A DNA stretch of 64,000 nucleotides from Polydactylus sextarius (taxonomy: Eukaryota; Chordata; Actinopteri; Polynemidae), in assembly GCA_016801845.1 (NCBI GenBank), contig CM028931.1, forward strand, positions 8,754,587 through 8,818,586, written 5' to 3'. Position numbers and translations under genes: made by a program. The notes below the pieces were generated by a model, which did not search any database, had not been told where the DNA came from, and saw only the letters and a list, made by a program, of their open reading frames with translations. Positions 24,831 to 39,064 of the stretch are shown one piece after another (position 1 is the stretch's first letter; each line of letters opens with the position of its first letter).

Positions 24831-24995
24831 TTTCACCGGGCCGCTCGGCGGTGTGGGGCGGGCCGGGTCAGGCAGCAGCTCGGACACCTCAGGACTGATG
24901 CGCCCGGTCAGAAGCTCCATGGACGGATGTAGCCTGTCGGGGACGAAGCTGAGCCGTTAGCCTCCGGGTTTTTATATTTTTAAACACAAAAACAG
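24831..24995 (+). promoter_or_regulatory. dctn1: CpG-rich block with possible noncoding first exon of dctn1
   Basis: A sharply GC- and CpG-rich island in AT-rich surroundings, with an Sp1-type GGGGCGGG at 24855-24862. It ends in a strong donor AACAG|GTAAGA at 24995/24996. Two ATGs in it (24898, 24919) run into TAG at 24958-24960 within the block, so the exon would be untranslated. Linking it to the dctn1 coding exon at 28597 is inference from position; no competing gene start is seen nearby. Confidence 0.45.
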
Positions 24996-27865
24996 GTAAG
25001 ATACACACCTAATTCGCATTTGAAACCTTTTGGGGATATAGTCGAAAGGCATAAACAAACGTGTGTTGAATTATTTGAGCGTGTCTTATTATATTTAACT
25101 CGATAAAACGTTTTAAAATTTCCACATTTTCAAAATTGAAGCTAACGGCTAAGCTAGCTAGCAGCAGGTCTGGGAGTGTCTCTCATTGACAGCACCAAAC
25201 ATTAGCGTCTAAATTAAGGTTTTTATATCAATAACAGCTATTTAAAATGATATTAAATATAATATTTAGACATTAAAAATACTACTAAAGGAGTCAGAGA
25301 CGTGTTGGATATTTAATAAGCTGTGGTTGGTGGTTAAAAAGCCACTGGAGATGCGGATTTACAGCTTTAATTATATGATAAGGCTCCAATTTCTGATATA
25401 AATTAATTAAATCTCAAATCCAGATTATGTTTTTCTTTAATTTCTTATCCAATTTAGTTAATTTCTCGTGATTTAAAAAAAAAAAAAAATCAGGCTGCAG
25501 CCACACCCATGCTGTGATTTGTTATGATTCCTATCAGACATTAAGGCTTAAAAACCATCAGTTTTATGTATAAAATATAAAAATATATGTCTTTTATATT
25601 AATTTTAGAAGTGAAATAACACTATTGTGTTCAATGGGGCAGAGGGATTTGTTTGGAGCAGTGATGTTTAATATTTAAATACACTAGATGGCACCAAACT
25701 ACAAGTTTTAACATCTCTGACAAAATTAGAAGCATTTTTATTGTTTTATTTAAAAAAAAAAAAAATAAAAAATCATTAATTGATTTTAGATTTAACACTC
25801 TTTCTTATAAATGACCTATTTATTCTTTAACATGAAACCAGACCCAGCCTATAATTAGCTGATTACTTTATTAATTAGTTTTATTAATTAAAATCGTCCG
25901 TTATAATTCGCTACGAACCTGAAGTGAATTTCTTCTTAACAGCAAATGTTCACGTTTAAGACACTTGAGCCAATTAATACAAAGATTATTGATAATTAGA
26001 ATAACAATCATGTTGATTTAAACTCTGTCACCTGATCAGTTAATCTATAAAATATGTTTTAAAACTCAATTTAATATGAAATTAATAGCTACAAACAACA
26101 ACAACATTAATATATAATTTAGGGAATTAAAGAAATTAAATATGATAATATTGTATTGATTGACTAATATAATAATATATACAGCAGGAGGTTAATTTAA
26201 CCTGGACCAAAATAGATTTAGATGATTATATCTTGGACTTTAACGTGGATTTGATATAATTTATGGTTAAAACGAGCTACTGACTGTTATGGACAACTGG
26301 AAAATAATTGATCGCAGCAATGTTTAAGTTATTTATCAGATAAAAACATACATATTTGATCTGTTTCCCCTCATCAAAGTAGAGAAGAGTTGGTTAACGT
26401 TCGGATTAGATCAGATTTTTTGTCCTTGACTAATTTAAAGACTCTTCACTTAATGATATTGTCGCGTTACGTTGAGCATATAATTAAAAAAACAACTAGA
26501 AAAATCAGATTTAAGAGGTTATTTTGTATTTAATCTAATAGTTCTCTGGCCTATGAAACTTTTTATGTGTGTTGTGTGTGACGTAGCTCTGAATTCTTCA
26601 CCTCCATCGCTTCTGACACAGCAGTTTACATTCACATTTTCTCTTAAAAAAAAAAAAAATGCCCGGTCACAGCTCACGCTCATCTTTACCTCATCAGCTG
26701 ACGACGTCTCGTCTTCCTTCTCTTCGTACCCCCTGTCCCGGCAGACGCGCTCGACCGTCGGTGTTATCTCTGGGTCGTAATGTTTCCTCCTTAAAATATC
26801 CCGACAGCGTCAGAGCGTCGGTGTCACCTCTGTGTGTGCTCGTAACCTTCCTGCCTGGCTGGTCTGAGCAGCAGCAGCAGCAGTTGTGACTGAGCCGGTG
26901 ACGCCTCTTTTCTCTTCCGTCGCCTTCATCCTCTATAAAGAGGATTTTGGATTTTAAATGTTTCTTGTGCGAGAGAGAGAGAGAGAAGAAAAAAAGAGCA
27001 GGACCCCCCCCCTTCCCCCTTTTTCCCTTCTCGTCCCACAAATCCCCACATCCCCCTCTTCTGGTTCTGCCTCCGTCATTTGCATAAAAGGGTGCAAAGA
27101 GACTGCAGAGGTTTATTTTGTGTCCCTAAAAAAAAAAAAAAAAAAAAATGTGTACAATCTAGGAAGAGATGTATCTTTCTCTTCCTGTGTTGCCGTGTCT
27201 CTTTTGCGCTGCTAACATCTCTCGAGCTTGAAAGGCTTTAAACACAGACACCCCGCAGCCTTTACTTTACTTTAACCATCGCACACGCACAAAAAGAGAT
27301 GACGACACAGAAACAGAGAGCAGGCCGAGAGTTGAAAAGCTCCAGCCACGCAGTTAGCTGATTAAAAAAAAAAAAAAAAAAAAAAGAGAGTTAATCCTAC
27401 ACGGCTCTGTGATGGTCTGAATCAGACCGGGGCTCTTGTGTGAATGCTTTTACAGTGTGCTGCATCACCTGGCATCTTTTGTGTTTCGGGCCCCACAATG
27501 AACCCGCATCAGTTTGTGTTTGAACTGGTTCAACCTCCCGTCATGGTCGGTGGGAAAACAACAAAACAAAGCCAAAAAAAAGCTTAATAGTTGTTATTTT
27601 CCTCCTAATTCTTTTACTTAATTTTCTTTTTTTTTAAGACTGCAGTGCAGAGTCCTACTCCTGCTATTTCTTTGCCGTATTGACTGATTTTTCTACGTAT
27701 CAGGACTGAAACTGCTCTTTGATCAGACACAGCGACGTCTTAAAAGAAAAAGCAAAACGACTCCAAACCTCAACATCACGTCAGATCAGGAGAACATACG
27801 TTGGAATAATGACTGTCAAGTTTATTTGGAGGCGTATTTGCAGGCTTTAGGACCCAGCACCTCTT

Positions 27866-27913
<48 letters not shown>

Positions 27914-28596
27914 TGTGTGTGTGTGTCTGGGCCTAAACCAACCCTCCCCTCCTGCAGAAACCAGCCAGCGCAGACACTAGCGCAGCGCAGTGCTCAGCGC
28001 CGCTCAGCTGATGCACTCACAGCAGACTGATCTGTGGCTGGCTTTGGTTTTTTTTTTTTTATTTTCCCTTTCTTTCTTTTTTTCTTTCTTTTTTTCTTTT
28101 TTTTGTTTTGTTTTATCTCCCCTCCTCCTCCTCCCCTATCCTCTACTCTCCTGTTTTTACTCCGATCCATTCAACAGAAAGGGGTTGAATCGGTGGCGGA
28201 AACTTCCTGACAGAGCAAAAAAAAGCTCCCGTCGGCTTTTCCCCCCCACCACCACCACCACCACCACCACCTACCTCCCCACCTCTCTCTCTCTCTCTCT
28301 CTCTCCTCTGTGAGCGACAGCGAGGAGGGAAGGAGAGTTTTTAGAGCGCTCAGGCTCTTCTGCGAGCATCACCGGAGAGAGGAGAGAGAGATAGAGGAGG
28401 GATGGTGTGATTCTCTGAAACAGAAAGAGGGAGACGCTCCAGCATCATCACTAAGAACCCAACACCCCCCTCGTCGCTCCTCTCCTCTCCTCGACTCGAC
28501 TCCCCCTCTCTTGTCTGGCTCTCTCCCCAACAACACAACACGCTGCTTCAGTCAAGGCAGCCGTTTTGGGAGGGGGGGGCTCGGCGACCGGGAAAC
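24996..28596. other. dctn1 upstream region or 5' intron, with GA/CT-rich 5' UTR
   Basis: The first 1.6 kb is AT-rich without signals. From about 27830 the text is (CT)n(TG)n, long pyrimidine runs and GC-rich stretches, then GAGAGAGAG near 28375-28400, leading to the dctn1 start codon at 28597. The last few hundred bases may be 5' UTR of a TATA-less promoter. The ORFs here read only simple sequence. Confidence 0.5.
27863..27926 (+). repeat. CT/TG compound microsatellite
   Basis: About ten CT units pass into about twenty TG units with one GAG interruption, upstream of dctn1. Confidence 0.85.
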
Positions 28597-30691
28597 ATGT
28601 CACAGACTAGAAGAAGCACATACTCGCGGGTGAGTGTGTACTTTTTTTTTTTTTTACAGGTGAACGAATGAATGAACGGAGCAGAGACCGTCTGGTCTGC
28701 TGGGTTTTTTTTTTGTAAGTTGCTCCCGACGTGTGCGCCATTGTTTCCCGTCACGTCTGTTCAATTAGTTTCACTCTGTCATCTCCGTTTCCACTCTGAA
28801 TAGAGGAGCTTTTTACATCTAAATCCATTCCAGTCCGCCGACGCTCCTCCGTCTGCGTTGTCGTCCTCTTTGTTCGGATCTGATGCTCCTCCGGGTCCAG
28901 GATGTGGCCGCTGCGATGTTGGGGTTCAAAAACCTGTTAAACTAGGACGTGATACGTGACGGGAAGGCGATGGGTTCATATGGATTGATTGATTTATCTC
29001 TGTTTATCGTCAGAAGACTTCCTGTTTGTCATTCGTCTCCGAGTCAGGCAGTTTTCCCAGTCACTGGGAGGGATGACATCAGTGCTGGATTTAAGATTTA
29101 AGCTGCTTCCTGTTTGTGTTTTTTTTTTTTTTTATCAAAAAAATAACCAAAACAACACAGACACGGTGCCTGCCGTCGTTTCTGTGTCTTACCTTATCGC
29201 GGGGCTATCTTTAGCGCTACGGTGCAGCCACTTTTTAATCTTATTTTTACTGTTACAGTCATCCTGAGCCTGTGTGTTGTAAGAGTAGAGTGGCAATAAA
29301 TAATTCAGCACGCTCCCCTCGAGTCCCTCTCTGCCTCCAAGCACATGGCAGGTCGGGGAGAGGAGAGGCGAGATGACCCGCTCAGAAACAATGTTTAATT
29401 ATTATTATTATATCAAGTTTTTAAATGGGGCACGGAGGCGTTTGGACGCAGATTATCGACAAGTGTAGCTCTGCAATCCAAGCCGCCCTGTGATTTTAAT
29501 TGCTTTTACATTTTGCAACTTAAATAAGACTCAGCTCTGATAGAAAAAGCTCTTAACACGGAGACGAAGACTTAAATGTTCTGGCTCCATGTTGGTCATG
29601 AATAATTAGTTAGGTTAATTACACTTTCAGGTTTTAATTTATATATAACTGATGCATCACAGCAGAGCATCTTAACACTGACGTAAATAAAACACTGTTA
29701 TCTGCAACTATAAATTTGTTTTTGGTAGAAATAAACCAACATTAAAAACGAAATAGTTTCCCTTAAATCTGAACTCAAGTGACATTTATTCCACCTCTGG
29801 CTTTTATTATATAAAAGCCAGATAATCTGGCTTTTCTTTACGTTCAGCCTCTCGACTCTCGACCTTAAAGCTTCTTTGAGCTTTATTAAAATTCTTCACG
29901 TGATTTTTACGGTGACGACGGAGAAGCAGCGAAACAAAACGACCTTTCTGTTCCCACATTCCAGCGTTTTGTTTCCTCCTAATACCTTAACTTCGAGAGG
30001 TATAGGACGCCGGCAGCCATGTTTGTTTGTTTGTTTGTTTTGGAGAAAACGGCAACAGCTTATTGGAGAAAAATATAACACACAAGAAAAATATCACAAC
30101 AAAACTTAATTAAATTTTTTAGTTATATAATCCCAAACATACACCGATTCAAGCTTCTTCAGTTTAATATTTTGCTGCTTTTTGTTGTTATATTTGAATA
30201 TACTCAGTTATTATTTATTTAGCCAAAACTTTTTAACGAGTTTGTTCGTTTTTAAAGACGAAATGTTTTAAAAATGATTAATTCAGCTTTATAATCGCAT
30301 AATAATGGCCAGAAAATTATTATCTTTTTTTTTTTAATCCATTATGTTTATATAACGTCTGACATTTTTTATTTTTTTTAATTTATTATTTTATAATTTA
30401 ATTTTTTCATGTTATTTTATTTATTTTTTTACGTTAATTTATTATTTTATAATTTAATTTGTATCTTGTTTATTTATTTTTTCATTTTAATTTATTATTT
30501 TACAATTTAAATTTTTTCTTATTTTATGTATTTTTTTTTTTAGTTGACACATGTTGCAAAAAAACAGTCGAATCATCCTTCTAAATAATTAATCAACAGA
30601 TTAAAATAGGGGATGAAGAGCGTTTAAACACCTTTATGATGCTGCTGTTTGTTTCGCTTCACTTCTATGATGTTGTTTACCCTTTTTTTCA

Positions 30692-30744
<53 letters not shown>

Positions 30745-33700
30745 ACTGTGGGTTGAAGGAGGGTCAGAGCATGTTCCCTTCAAACAGTAATAATATCTGC
30801 TCCTCTCTCTCTCTCTCTCTCTGTCTCTCTGTCTCTCTCTCTCTGCTGTTGTGCTGAGTCACCATCACTTCTAGGGCACTGTGCTGCAAATTGGGTTACG
30901 CAGGATTATTTGATCACAAAATATTGCGGCTCGACTGAATTCGCTCGTCCCCCTCGCACCGACGTTACGAAGCGTCGAGCCGATTGTTGCCATGGCGTTG
31001 TCACCCAAAAGAGAGACAGACCGGACGGCTCCTCTAGTTGCTGTTTAAGCATGCGTTGACATTTAGGGGGAAAAAAAAAAAAAAACAGTGCAGAACAAGG
31101 ACAAGGCCCTGCTTTTACTTTCTGTCTGGCCGTGTGCAGCTCACTAGGTCTGAATGACACTATAACTTCTCTTTGTCCTCAGGAGCCAGACCACCGTTCT
31201 CAGTTATGCTCCTGTAAAAGCTGCTTTTATTGGAAATGTCTCCAAAACACCTGCAGGACGTGGTGCTACGCACTGCAGTCTTCACCTGCAGGAATGATAT
31301 TTTATAAAGAGGAAGTGACCTCTTTAGAGTTCGCTTGTCTTTGGACAGGACAAAACATACTGTTTTATGAGCTGGTGAAGGTGTAAACTGTTAGTAGTCG
31401 TTACTTAACATCCTTTGCTCTAATGTGAAGCTCCTCGTGTTGTTTTTGTTCAGTCTAAAGTGATCTGGAGGTCGTATTAAGAGCCAATCACAGCCTCTGA
31501 ACTCCTCCCTCTCTCTTTAGCGCGTCCACATTAGCAGGTCTATCTATCTCTATTCTCTTCTGGATGAAGGGTCCAGGTTTCCAGGTATGAGAAATTTCCC
31601 AGCATGCACTAGGACAAGGATGCAGTTTAACTTATGAAGCTAACTTATCCCTAACTAACCGCTAAACATTAGCGTTAGCTAGCGATCGCTAGTCGTCACT
31701 TTGCTAACGCTTCCCATGGACGTAAACGAGTCTGTAGACGCCATCTTCGATTGTTTGTTGTCATTTGGTCGTCATGGAGACTAGCGACGACTCCCGGTGA
31801 CGTGCATCGGTAAAGTCGAGGTGAATCGTTTCCTAGAGGAACGTTTTCACCCCTCGACACTTTGTCTCCAGGGACAAGGGGTGAGAGAAGAGGAATGTGA
31901 TCGGCTCTTAATTTTCACCTCAGAGTTTTAGATTTTCAACGCTGCTTTAGGGGTGTGAATCCCAAGTTTCATCAGGATATGACATCTTATCAATTCTTTA
32001 GACAACGATACAATATTTGCCAATTTCGTGGCAATTCGGATACTTCCACGTATACTCTCGTCTTCTTCCTCTCCTTTTTAATGGTGAATTGGACCTTGAT
32101 TGTCATCCACCAAGATATCTTTCGGCTTTGTTTTCAATTCTAATCAATGATCAAAGTCTTACCAGTGCTGATGTTTGCTTGTGTGGCTCCATGTTTCATG
32201 TTTTTAGATTTGTAGCTGTAGTTTTAGTTATAGCTGGTTTAAGCTGGTGGGCAATGTTGTGTTTCTTCTTCTTCTTCTTCAGGTGCCTAGACAGGTTGGT
32301 CATCTGTTGACCTGCTTGGCGACTAAACATCCTCATCATCTTTTTCTCAGCTGCTTGTCATGACCTGCCTGGCGCCATCCTACTAGCATCGTTTGTATCT
32401 TTAGGAAGGAGCAGTAGGAGATGGAGCTTGGGCAGAAACAAATATGATGATATGGATCCATGTTTTCACTTTGCATCAATAATATCTGATCACTGAATGG
32501 ATGTATCGATTGTTACATCTCTGCTGTGCTTCTTACTGAGATTCGTGTCTTTTTCGTTTTCCCTCCGTCCCACTCAGACGACCAGCAGCGGCAGCAGCAG
32601 GATGAGCTCGGACGGGGGCGGTCGGCCCGTCAAAGTGGGCTCCCTGGTGGAGGTGATCGGGAAGGGCCAGCGCGGCACGGTGGCGTACATCGGCAACACG
32701 CTCTTCGCCTCGGGCAAATGGGTGGGAGTGATCCTGGACGAGGCCAAGGGCAAGAACGACGGCACGGTGCAGGGCAAGCGCTACTTCACCTGCGAGGAGA
32801 ATCACGGCATATTTGTGAGGCAGTCGCAGGTAAACGGGGAGATGTTTAATAAATGAACAGATACTTGACGTCCGCCTACGTTTCTCTATTGTTAAGTTTT
32901 TGCATTCTGTCAAATTTTGTGTGTTGTGGGTTGTGTGGGGGTTGGTATCGGAGACCTGCCAGATCTGTTCACGATGCTTCAGGCTGTTTTGGACTCGTTT
33001 GATTAAGAGCAACTCTTATTTTTCTGTTAAATCGTGGCCACTTTGTGAAGAGTTGAGACGTTTTTGTATTTGTGTCCGCACAACCGTAGCATTAATCTCT
33101 TTGTTTCAACGTGATAAATGTGCTCATTATGTCACTCACACCACCCCGGGGGAAGGTTTCATTCAAAAAAAAAAAAAATGGAATAAAAGGAAAACAAACG
33201 TCAGCCGTCACAAGTAAAAAACGGCCGAGGTGACTAAGTGGTTTGTGACCAAACGAGGAAGCAGTCAATAGGAATCTGAGCGTCACAGTCTGGAAAGATT
33301 TGTTTTTATTAAAGCTGCTGTGACGCCTACGTCAAATTTAGTTGTTTTTTTTTATAGTATTCGCATATAGCGTATAGTATTTTTTCCCCCTCCTCTGAAG
33401 AGAGGCCGTAACCATCATCTCGTCGCCTTTAAATCTCTTTACACTCGACTCTTAAGAATGAATTCACATCAAAACTGTGTCAATGCCGCCAGTGACGCTC
33501 ACACGCCGTATTGATCAGACGTTATGTTGCTAATCCTGTTCATTGCGTCTCCCTCTTGGATTAAAAGCACAGTTTGACCCCGTCTGTCCCTGCAGTTGCT
33601 GTGGCAACCGAGGGGAAAAATTACCGGTTCTATATTTGAATGAGCATCAATAAACGAGCCAATTTCCTTTTTAACATCTGTTTCGTCCTCCGTGCCAGCT

Positions 33701-36700
33701 CCGCCGGTGAATAAAATTTGTCGCCAGTTGAATCCTGTGATGTTTTATACGACTAAACGGCTCAAACGTCCCCGTCTCCTCAGATCCAGCTGGTCGACGA
33801 TGGAGCCGATACCACGTCCCCGGAGACGCCGGAGCCCGGCGCCGGCAAGGTTCTCAAACGAGGTGAGGACGCGCAGAACGGCGTCACTCAGCTGTAGCTC
33901 TTCAGTATTCTGCAGGCGTCCGCACAGGACGACGGAGAAAAGGTGACACTTTGTAAATCACGACCTTTCAGAAATAAAAGGTTGCGACGGGGACGCACAT
34001 GCTCAGGGCGTTAAACACGAAGCACATGATTACTCATGTTTGAGAACCTGTATAGTAAATCTGAAGGGGAAATACAAGAGGAGAGGTTTGTACAAATACA
34101 TAAATTACACCAAGAAATTGTCTTTACACCTTCAAAACAGTTAACATCTTTATTTCGATGGTATAAATTCTGCCAGAGTGCAGGGCAGTGTAACCTCACC
34201 TGCTTCCTGTGGTTTAGTGTTTCAGCCATAGGTCTAAAATATAAATGTGCTGAAGTAAATATCTCATTACAGAGACACGGCGGTGGTTTAGTCTCGGTCA
34301 GAGTCGCAGCACCGACACCACCGGGGTTTAAAATCTCTCTACATGCATGTCTGTGCAGCTGAAGTCCCCCCCCCTGACGGCGCCTCCTAAATGTCAAATA
34401 AAACAGCAGCATCTCGTCCAGTTACCTGTTGATACAAAACAGGAGATATTTGTGGTTGATACAAGACGGTCTCCCCACAGTAAAAGCTGAAATCTCTAGA
34501 ACAGCCACTTAAAGGGGAACTACATCCCATATGAACATATATCCTACTGTTGTAGTCTTTTAGTTAATGTCAGTTGACTAAAAAATGAATTAAATAGTTG
34601 CTATGTCAGTGGAGATGTGGTGGTAGTGGTGAGTCTGACCAGGCAGCTAAAAAAGTAAGTGAATGGGGCAGATTTCTAATGTTTTAGTGTCACTAAAGAG
34701 GCTGAACATCTCTTTCTAAACCCTGTTCAACAACAACCAGGAGTCTCACCAACATAACACTATGTCTGTTTAACTCAGTAGTGGTAAAGAAACGGTAGAA
34801 AACAAGTGTTTAATCAGGTCGTCACACACCTCTGTTGGTTTGTGACACATTCATCAAAGTCCAAAAGAGTCGATTGTGGAACTTGCGATGTTGTTTCCTC
34901 AAAAACTATGGTTGAACATTTTAATCATTATGACATTTACAATGAGTGTAACAACATGGAAACATCCTGTTTTTGTCTCTTATAATTTAGACCTATAAGA
35001 TCGTAGCTGGCTCATATATTCTGTGGATAGTTGTCCATCCAACCAACAACAATCAACTCTTTTGGACTTTTTTTGTTATGTTATGTTGGTGAGACTCCTG
35101 GTTGTTGTTGAACAGGGTTTAGAAAGAGACGTTCAGCCTCTTTAGTGACACAAAAACATTAGAAATCTGCCCCATTCACTTAGATTATCAGCTGCCTGGT
35201 CAGACTCACCACTACCACCACATCTCCACTAACGTAGCAACTATTTCTTTCATTTTTTTGTCAACTGACATTAACTCAAAGACTCTAACAGTAGGTTATA
35301 GGTTCATATGTGACGTAGTTCATGTTTAATGTCAGCTGCTTGACAATATAAATCCCAACAAGTTTAGATTCTTATTCTCAAGTTATAGTTGCCTTAATTT
35401 TCTCCTGGTTCGGTGTTTTAATGTGACGTGATAAGTTGAGAAACATCCACTTCCTGTCGTAGAAAGGAGCTGATGGAAACTGTTTAATGATCTAAAGTAA
35501 CTAAAACGAGACTTGGATGATTATCACCTGCTAACGGGATGTTCCTTCAAAATAAAAGCATAGAAAATCTGAGAGATGCTCCTAAAAATTATCTTTAATG
35601 TAGCTATTACTTGTCTATAAAGCAACTTAACATGAAACAAGTCAACATTATATAAATGTTTTTTTGTGAGATGAGTTAGATCTATTTCTGACCCTGTAAT
35701 TTGTCAGCTGACGTTTAAACGTCAGCGAGTTTGTTCTGAATTGATTTTCTTGTTATCAGCTCAAAGATTAGAGATGGTATGACTCATCACTTTTTTCTCT
35801 TGCTATTTTCAAACCCTTTTAGAAATCTTTATTCTTAGATCAGACTCCGACACTGATCATTTTTGACGCGCTCAAGCAGCAACAATAAAAAGTCATACAT
35901 TAAGTGTTAAAAATAAAAATGGATCAACACTTTATCATTGTGTATTAAAGGTTCAGTGTGTAGGAGGTAGGATGATGTGTTGGCAGAAATAAAAAATGAT
36001 ATATATAGTTAATATAGTTCTGTTTTCATTGATTATAGGAGTAGTTGTTGTTGGAGAACATCTCTTCTAATGAGTCTGGCTCAGGAAGCACAAACCAAAC
36101 GCTGGTTCTAGAAAAGACCACAGATCTGACAGGAGGAGGTGTAATCTGACCTCTCACAGCTAGATGACACTAAATCCTACACACTGAACCTCTTACAAAC
36201 AAAGTCACAATAAAGTCATAATTTTATAAAACCTTATTTCCTGTCCCATCGAAGCAGATTGGATTCATCAGCACAACACGTGTCCTAAAAACATTTTAAA
36301 TGTGATATGTGTAGAGTTTCTAGGTGCTCAGGTTACAGATATAAAGTCATGAAATGGATTCATTGTTTCAGTGAAGACGTGCCAGCATATTTTATTTATG
36401 GGAAGAGCCACAATGATCATGTCATTTGGCAGCTGCAGGAGAAAACTCATTCACTCATCATACTTAAGAGCGTCGCCTCCAGCGTTTTTTAACTACCGTT
36501 CACACCCTGTGTGTAAAACGTTTTGCTGGAGTGCATGAACAGCAATAAACCTCTTTTCTATTTGCAATTTTCCTCCTGTCACATTAGTTCACTCTAGTCG
36601 ACTTCACCAACGATCAGTGAGTCTCAGTCTCTGTCGTGATCGTTGGCGACTTGTGTTCCCATGATCTGGAGTCTCAACGACTGGTCTGAGACCTGTAGTG

Positions 36701-38991
36701 TTCACACTACAAGACTTGTCAGTGATTGACTCCCGATCACACCGTGACGTCACCAAACTCTACGTCTGGTCACGTGAACTAGACAGGATGTAGCCGCTGC
36801 TTCTCACCGTGATTTACAGCCGTTTATTGTTGACGAGCACCGGTGAAGACGCTGCCTCCGACACAGACTAAACCGCTGAACCAGCGTGTAAACATCACCA
36901 TGGCAACATGGTGGTTTTCATGGTGGAGCTGAAATCACCGGGTAACATTTGGACGCTGCAGAGAAAACAGGAAGTAGAGACGTTTAGATGTGAAAACACA
37001 TGAAAACAATCCTCTTACTCATTGATCAGATCCTCCAGGATTTAATGACGTTACAATCACAACTATTAACACTAATTCAACCAATCATTGTGGATATTCC
37101 TGAGGTCTTTGACTGGTGACTACCTATAGCAGCTACAGTCAAGGAGACTGGACTTACACATTAAAACTAATGTTATGATGGAAACTATTACTAAACCGGT
37201 AAACCCGCGTGTAAACATCACCATGGCAACGCGCTGGTTTTCTTGGTGGAGCTGAAATCAGCAGCAGACCTCCCCGGTACCGGGTAACATCTGGATCAGA
37301 CGCGGGGAGTTTGTAGAAAGTGAAAATGAAACAAAAAGCGTTAAAATGTCAGACTTTTAAACGTGGTTGTGAGTGAATCAGTGAGACGGCAGCAGCATTT
37401 ATCTCACATCCCTCCTCTGATTGGCTGTCGCTCTTTGTCAGTCTCTTCAGACTCCTCCAGTTTTCTAACATGACAGATCCAGTCCTGGTCTCAGACCAGG
37501 TCCCGACGGCCTCTGATGGAGTCGTTAGGGCTGTTGACACATTATGATCATTAACTGATGATTCACCAACCATCAGAGGACCAAGTCCACCAGACACCAC
37601 CACTGGAGATCACTGGTGAAGTCGACTAGTGTCAACTAGGTATAATAGTATCTTTTACTCTTTCAGAATAAAGACATAAATTAATTTAAGGGTTACATCT
37701 GCTCTCAGCGGTCACCTGACTCTGTGTCAGATCCTTATCAGTGTTGACCATCTGGTTAAAAGATAATAAATCACGTTGACCTTAATCTGTAGGACTTTAC
37801 ACCTCGTAAAGAATAATAAAAGAAGAATTTTTTTTTTTTTTTTATCTTTTCAGAGATCCTGGAAACGCCCAAGTCCACCAAACTGGTGAGTCACATCTGT
37901 ACGAACCCATACTCCTACACACACACACACACACACACACAATCTCTGTGGTATCTAAAGTAAACACTGTTTGTTGACTGTTTGAGGATAAAACAAGTTG
38001 AACGGTGTCACGTCTGCTCTGCTGTTTCAGCCTCATTTAACACATTTAACACCGACAGGTACTGATGGTGATGAGTTGTAACCATTTTTTTTTTTTTTTC
38101 AAATAAAAGTGCATTTATTTGTGCTCAATATCATTTTTTAGTTCAGTCTAAATACAAATGAGAAAAAACAAACAAACACGGGCATGTTTAGCACAAAGTA
38201 AATATAACCTCTAATAAGCTACTGTCATTTTTAGTTTCTCCAGCGAGTAAAGATCTGAAATCACCTCTGACCAGCAGGGGGCAGTGTTTACCTATAAATC
38301 CACCTTTATCTCATATCACTTTGTTACATTAACTGATTATTTATGAAGCAAAACAGAGAGAAAAGCTCCCCAGTGATCGTAAATGAAATTAGATTAAATT
38401 GAATTAAGATTTTGAGACCTGACACAGTTGATTTGTGTGATTATTATCCTGTAATCCACATCAGGTTAACAAATGTGGTCAGCTAATAAAAAAAAAAAAG
38501 ATTTATTTCTTTTTAATTCATTAATTGAGTCTTAAAAGTCAACGTGCTCTTGTGGTAACGACAGATATTTTACAGAGCTGTGACCTCTAGTGTTTTTATT
38601 CTTTACTCTCTTAATTTAACAGGATAAAAGTCTGAAAAAAAAAGGACAAGGTCAAATTTAAAAATGTAAATATGTTCATGTATATTATTTGTTTAATGTA
38701 AACGACCGATATAAAATAATAAAAATGTAATATCAGTAAATGAAAATACCAAGTAATGATGAATATAATATTAAGAAATTGAAATATAATATAGATAAAT
38801 ATAGATACTAAGTATTGATAAATGTAATATAAAAAAATATATATATGTAAACATATTATACAATTATAAAAAAATCTATAAATATAAATAAGATGGTGAT
38901 GTTATGATCAGATGGTTTTTGTTTTGTAATTATTTTGTTTTTAACACCTCAGTCACGTCGGACACGTTGTTTTGAGCTGAATCAGATGGAG

Positions 38992-39064
<73 letters not shown>

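Larger units (their letters stand above)
28630..32577. other. dctn1 intron 1, no gene seen
   Basis: About 3.9 kb. It holds AT-rich runs around 30330-30540, a TG array at 30696-30741, a CT array near 30804-30844, and a copy of dispersed repeat R3 at about 31500-31900. No supported exon is seen. Confidence 0.55.
33863..37853. other. dctn1 intron 3, filled largely by mobile elements
   Basis: About 4.0 kb between the exons ending KVLKR and beginning EILETPKSTKL. FB2, a 241-bp MITE and R1 copy 2 take up just over half. The remainder shows no exon. Confidence 0.7.

Noticed and set aside
27990..28633. Ser/Leu/Phe-rich ORFs before the dctn1 start
   Set aside because: Low-complexity pyrimidine text of the likely 5' UTR; the real frame starts at 28597 and matches the dynactin N-terminus.
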